Assembly (NCBI RefSeq): GCF_002149015.1
Contig: NZ_NGFO01000014.1
Coordinates: forward strand, 62,001-126,000
Source: Gordonia lacunae
Lineage (GTDB): Bacteria > Actinomycetota > Actinomycetes > Mycobacteriales > Mycobacteriaceae
DNA: 64,000 bases
Reading direction: 5' to 3'
Positions 63,525 to 64,000 of the stretch are shown in pieces. Within the stretch, counting starts at the first letter, position 1. Each line of letters starts with the position of its first letter. Position numbers and translations under genes: made by a program. Below the pieces are notes generated by a model, which saw only the letters and a program-made list of their open reading frames with translations, had not been told where the DNA came from and made no database searches.

Positions 63525-64000
63525 CGACCGCCTTCAACCTTGCCGCAGAGGATGGCGAACCGGCCATCCAGGTGGGTCATTACACCAAGTTCGAGCTGTT
63601 CGGGCTGACCTTCAACCTGGAGACCATCATCGCGACGGCGCTGGCCGCGGCGATCTTGCTCGCGCTGGCCTTCTACCTGAAGTCGAAGGTCACCTCGACC
63701 GGTGTGCCGTCGGGTGTGCAGCTGTTCTGGGAGGCCATCACCATCCAGATGCGTGGCCAGGTCGAGAGTGCCATCGGCATGAAGATCGCGCCGTACGTCC
63801 TCCCGCTCGCGGTCTCGCTCTTCACCTTCATCCTGATCTCCAACTGGCTGTCGATCCTGCCGGTCCAGGTCGGTCATCACGAGATCCTCAAGCCGCCGGC
63901 CGCGGACGTGAACTTCGCCTACGCCCTCGCGATCTTCGTCTTCGTCTGGTACCAGATCGCCGGCTTCCGGGCGCGCGGCCTGCTGGGTCACCCCAAGCGG
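63521..64000 (+). CDS. atpB: F1Fo ATP synthase subunit a (partial, 3' end beyond the window)
   Basis: The first 160 residues of subunit a. A short polar N-terminus is followed by helix 1 ([20 protein letters not shown]), then [26 protein letters not shown], a block typical of subunit a helix 2, and the start of the next helix ([14 protein letters not shown]). The proton-pathway arginine is downstream of the window edge. The ATG overlaps the stop of atpI by 4 bp, so the two are coupled. The remaining atp genes should follow. Confidence 0.95.
   Translation, partial: MTTAFNLAAEDGEPAIQVGHYTKFELFGLTFNLETIIATALAAAILLALAFYLKSKVTSTGVPSGVQLFWEAITIQMRGQVESAIGMKIAPYVLPLAVSLFTFILISNWLSILPVQVGHHEILKPPAADVNFAYALAIFVFVWYQIAGFRARGLLGHPKR

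Overview
The window is high-GC actinobacterial chromosome, most likely from the mycolic-acid-bearing Mycobacteriales and probably Gordonia or a close relative. Three observations support this. The right half, argS-lysA-hom-thrC-thrB-rho-rpmE-prfA-prmC-sua5-(glyA-like)-wecA-atpI-atpB, matches the order of the Mycobacterium tuberculosis Rv1292-Rv1304 block. There is a fused E2/E1 2-oxoglutarate dehydrogenase (Kgd type). There are several PapA-type acyltransferases beside a DrrAB-type exporter. The genus is an inference; no 16S gene is present. No prophage, insertion sequence or CRISPR array was seen.

Layout, left to right. Positions 1-7.1 kb hold housekeeping and metabolic genes: a truncated metallophosphoesterase, a SUFU-domain protein, a MTQ2/HemK-like methyltransferase coupled to a CDGSH iron-sulfur protein and facing a heme-oxygenase-fold iron enzyme, an EndoIII-like HhH protein, CorA, MarC and an OpuAC-type lipoprotein. 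Positions 7.1-10.9 kb hold an SDR and a Baeyer-Villiger-type monooxygenase divergent from a TetR regulator with a clear operator, then a DUF4383 membrane protein.

Positions 10.97-25.7 kb hold the most distinctive locus: three PapA-like acyltransferases on the minus strand, then, on either side of an about 565-bp intergenic region, a DrrA/DrrB-type ABC exporter, a GT2 glycosyltransferase, three UGT-fold (GT1) glycosyltransferases and two further CoA-dependent-acyltransferase-fold proteins of another subfamily. The last four genes alternate GT1, acyltransferase, acyltransferase, GT1 and three of them are joined by overlapping start and stop codons. The gene content predicts an exported, multiply acylated oligosaccharide or glycolipid. 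No polyketide synthase, FadD or MmpL gene is in the window, so the acyl donors must be made elsewhere.

Positions 25.7-41.4 kb hold kgd, a single-chain double ABC multidrug exporter (Rv0194-like), a hypothetical protein, a glutathionyl/mycothiol-type reductase, a 14-TM MFS exporter and the SbcCD nuclease. Positions 41.4-45.3 kb hold tRNA-Arg(CCG), followed at once by a long perfect inverted repeat, then a VOC protein, an esterase, a small methyltransferase, a DUF305 protein and a DUF3105 protein. From 45.4 kb on is the conserved argS-to-atp block. Two things interrupt it between rho and rpmE: a patch of 42-bp tandem repeats with a large hairpin, and a heme-handling pair (HmuS-like protein plus FNR-type reductase) under a probable IdeR/DtxR box. 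A variant SHMT lies between sua5 and wecA.
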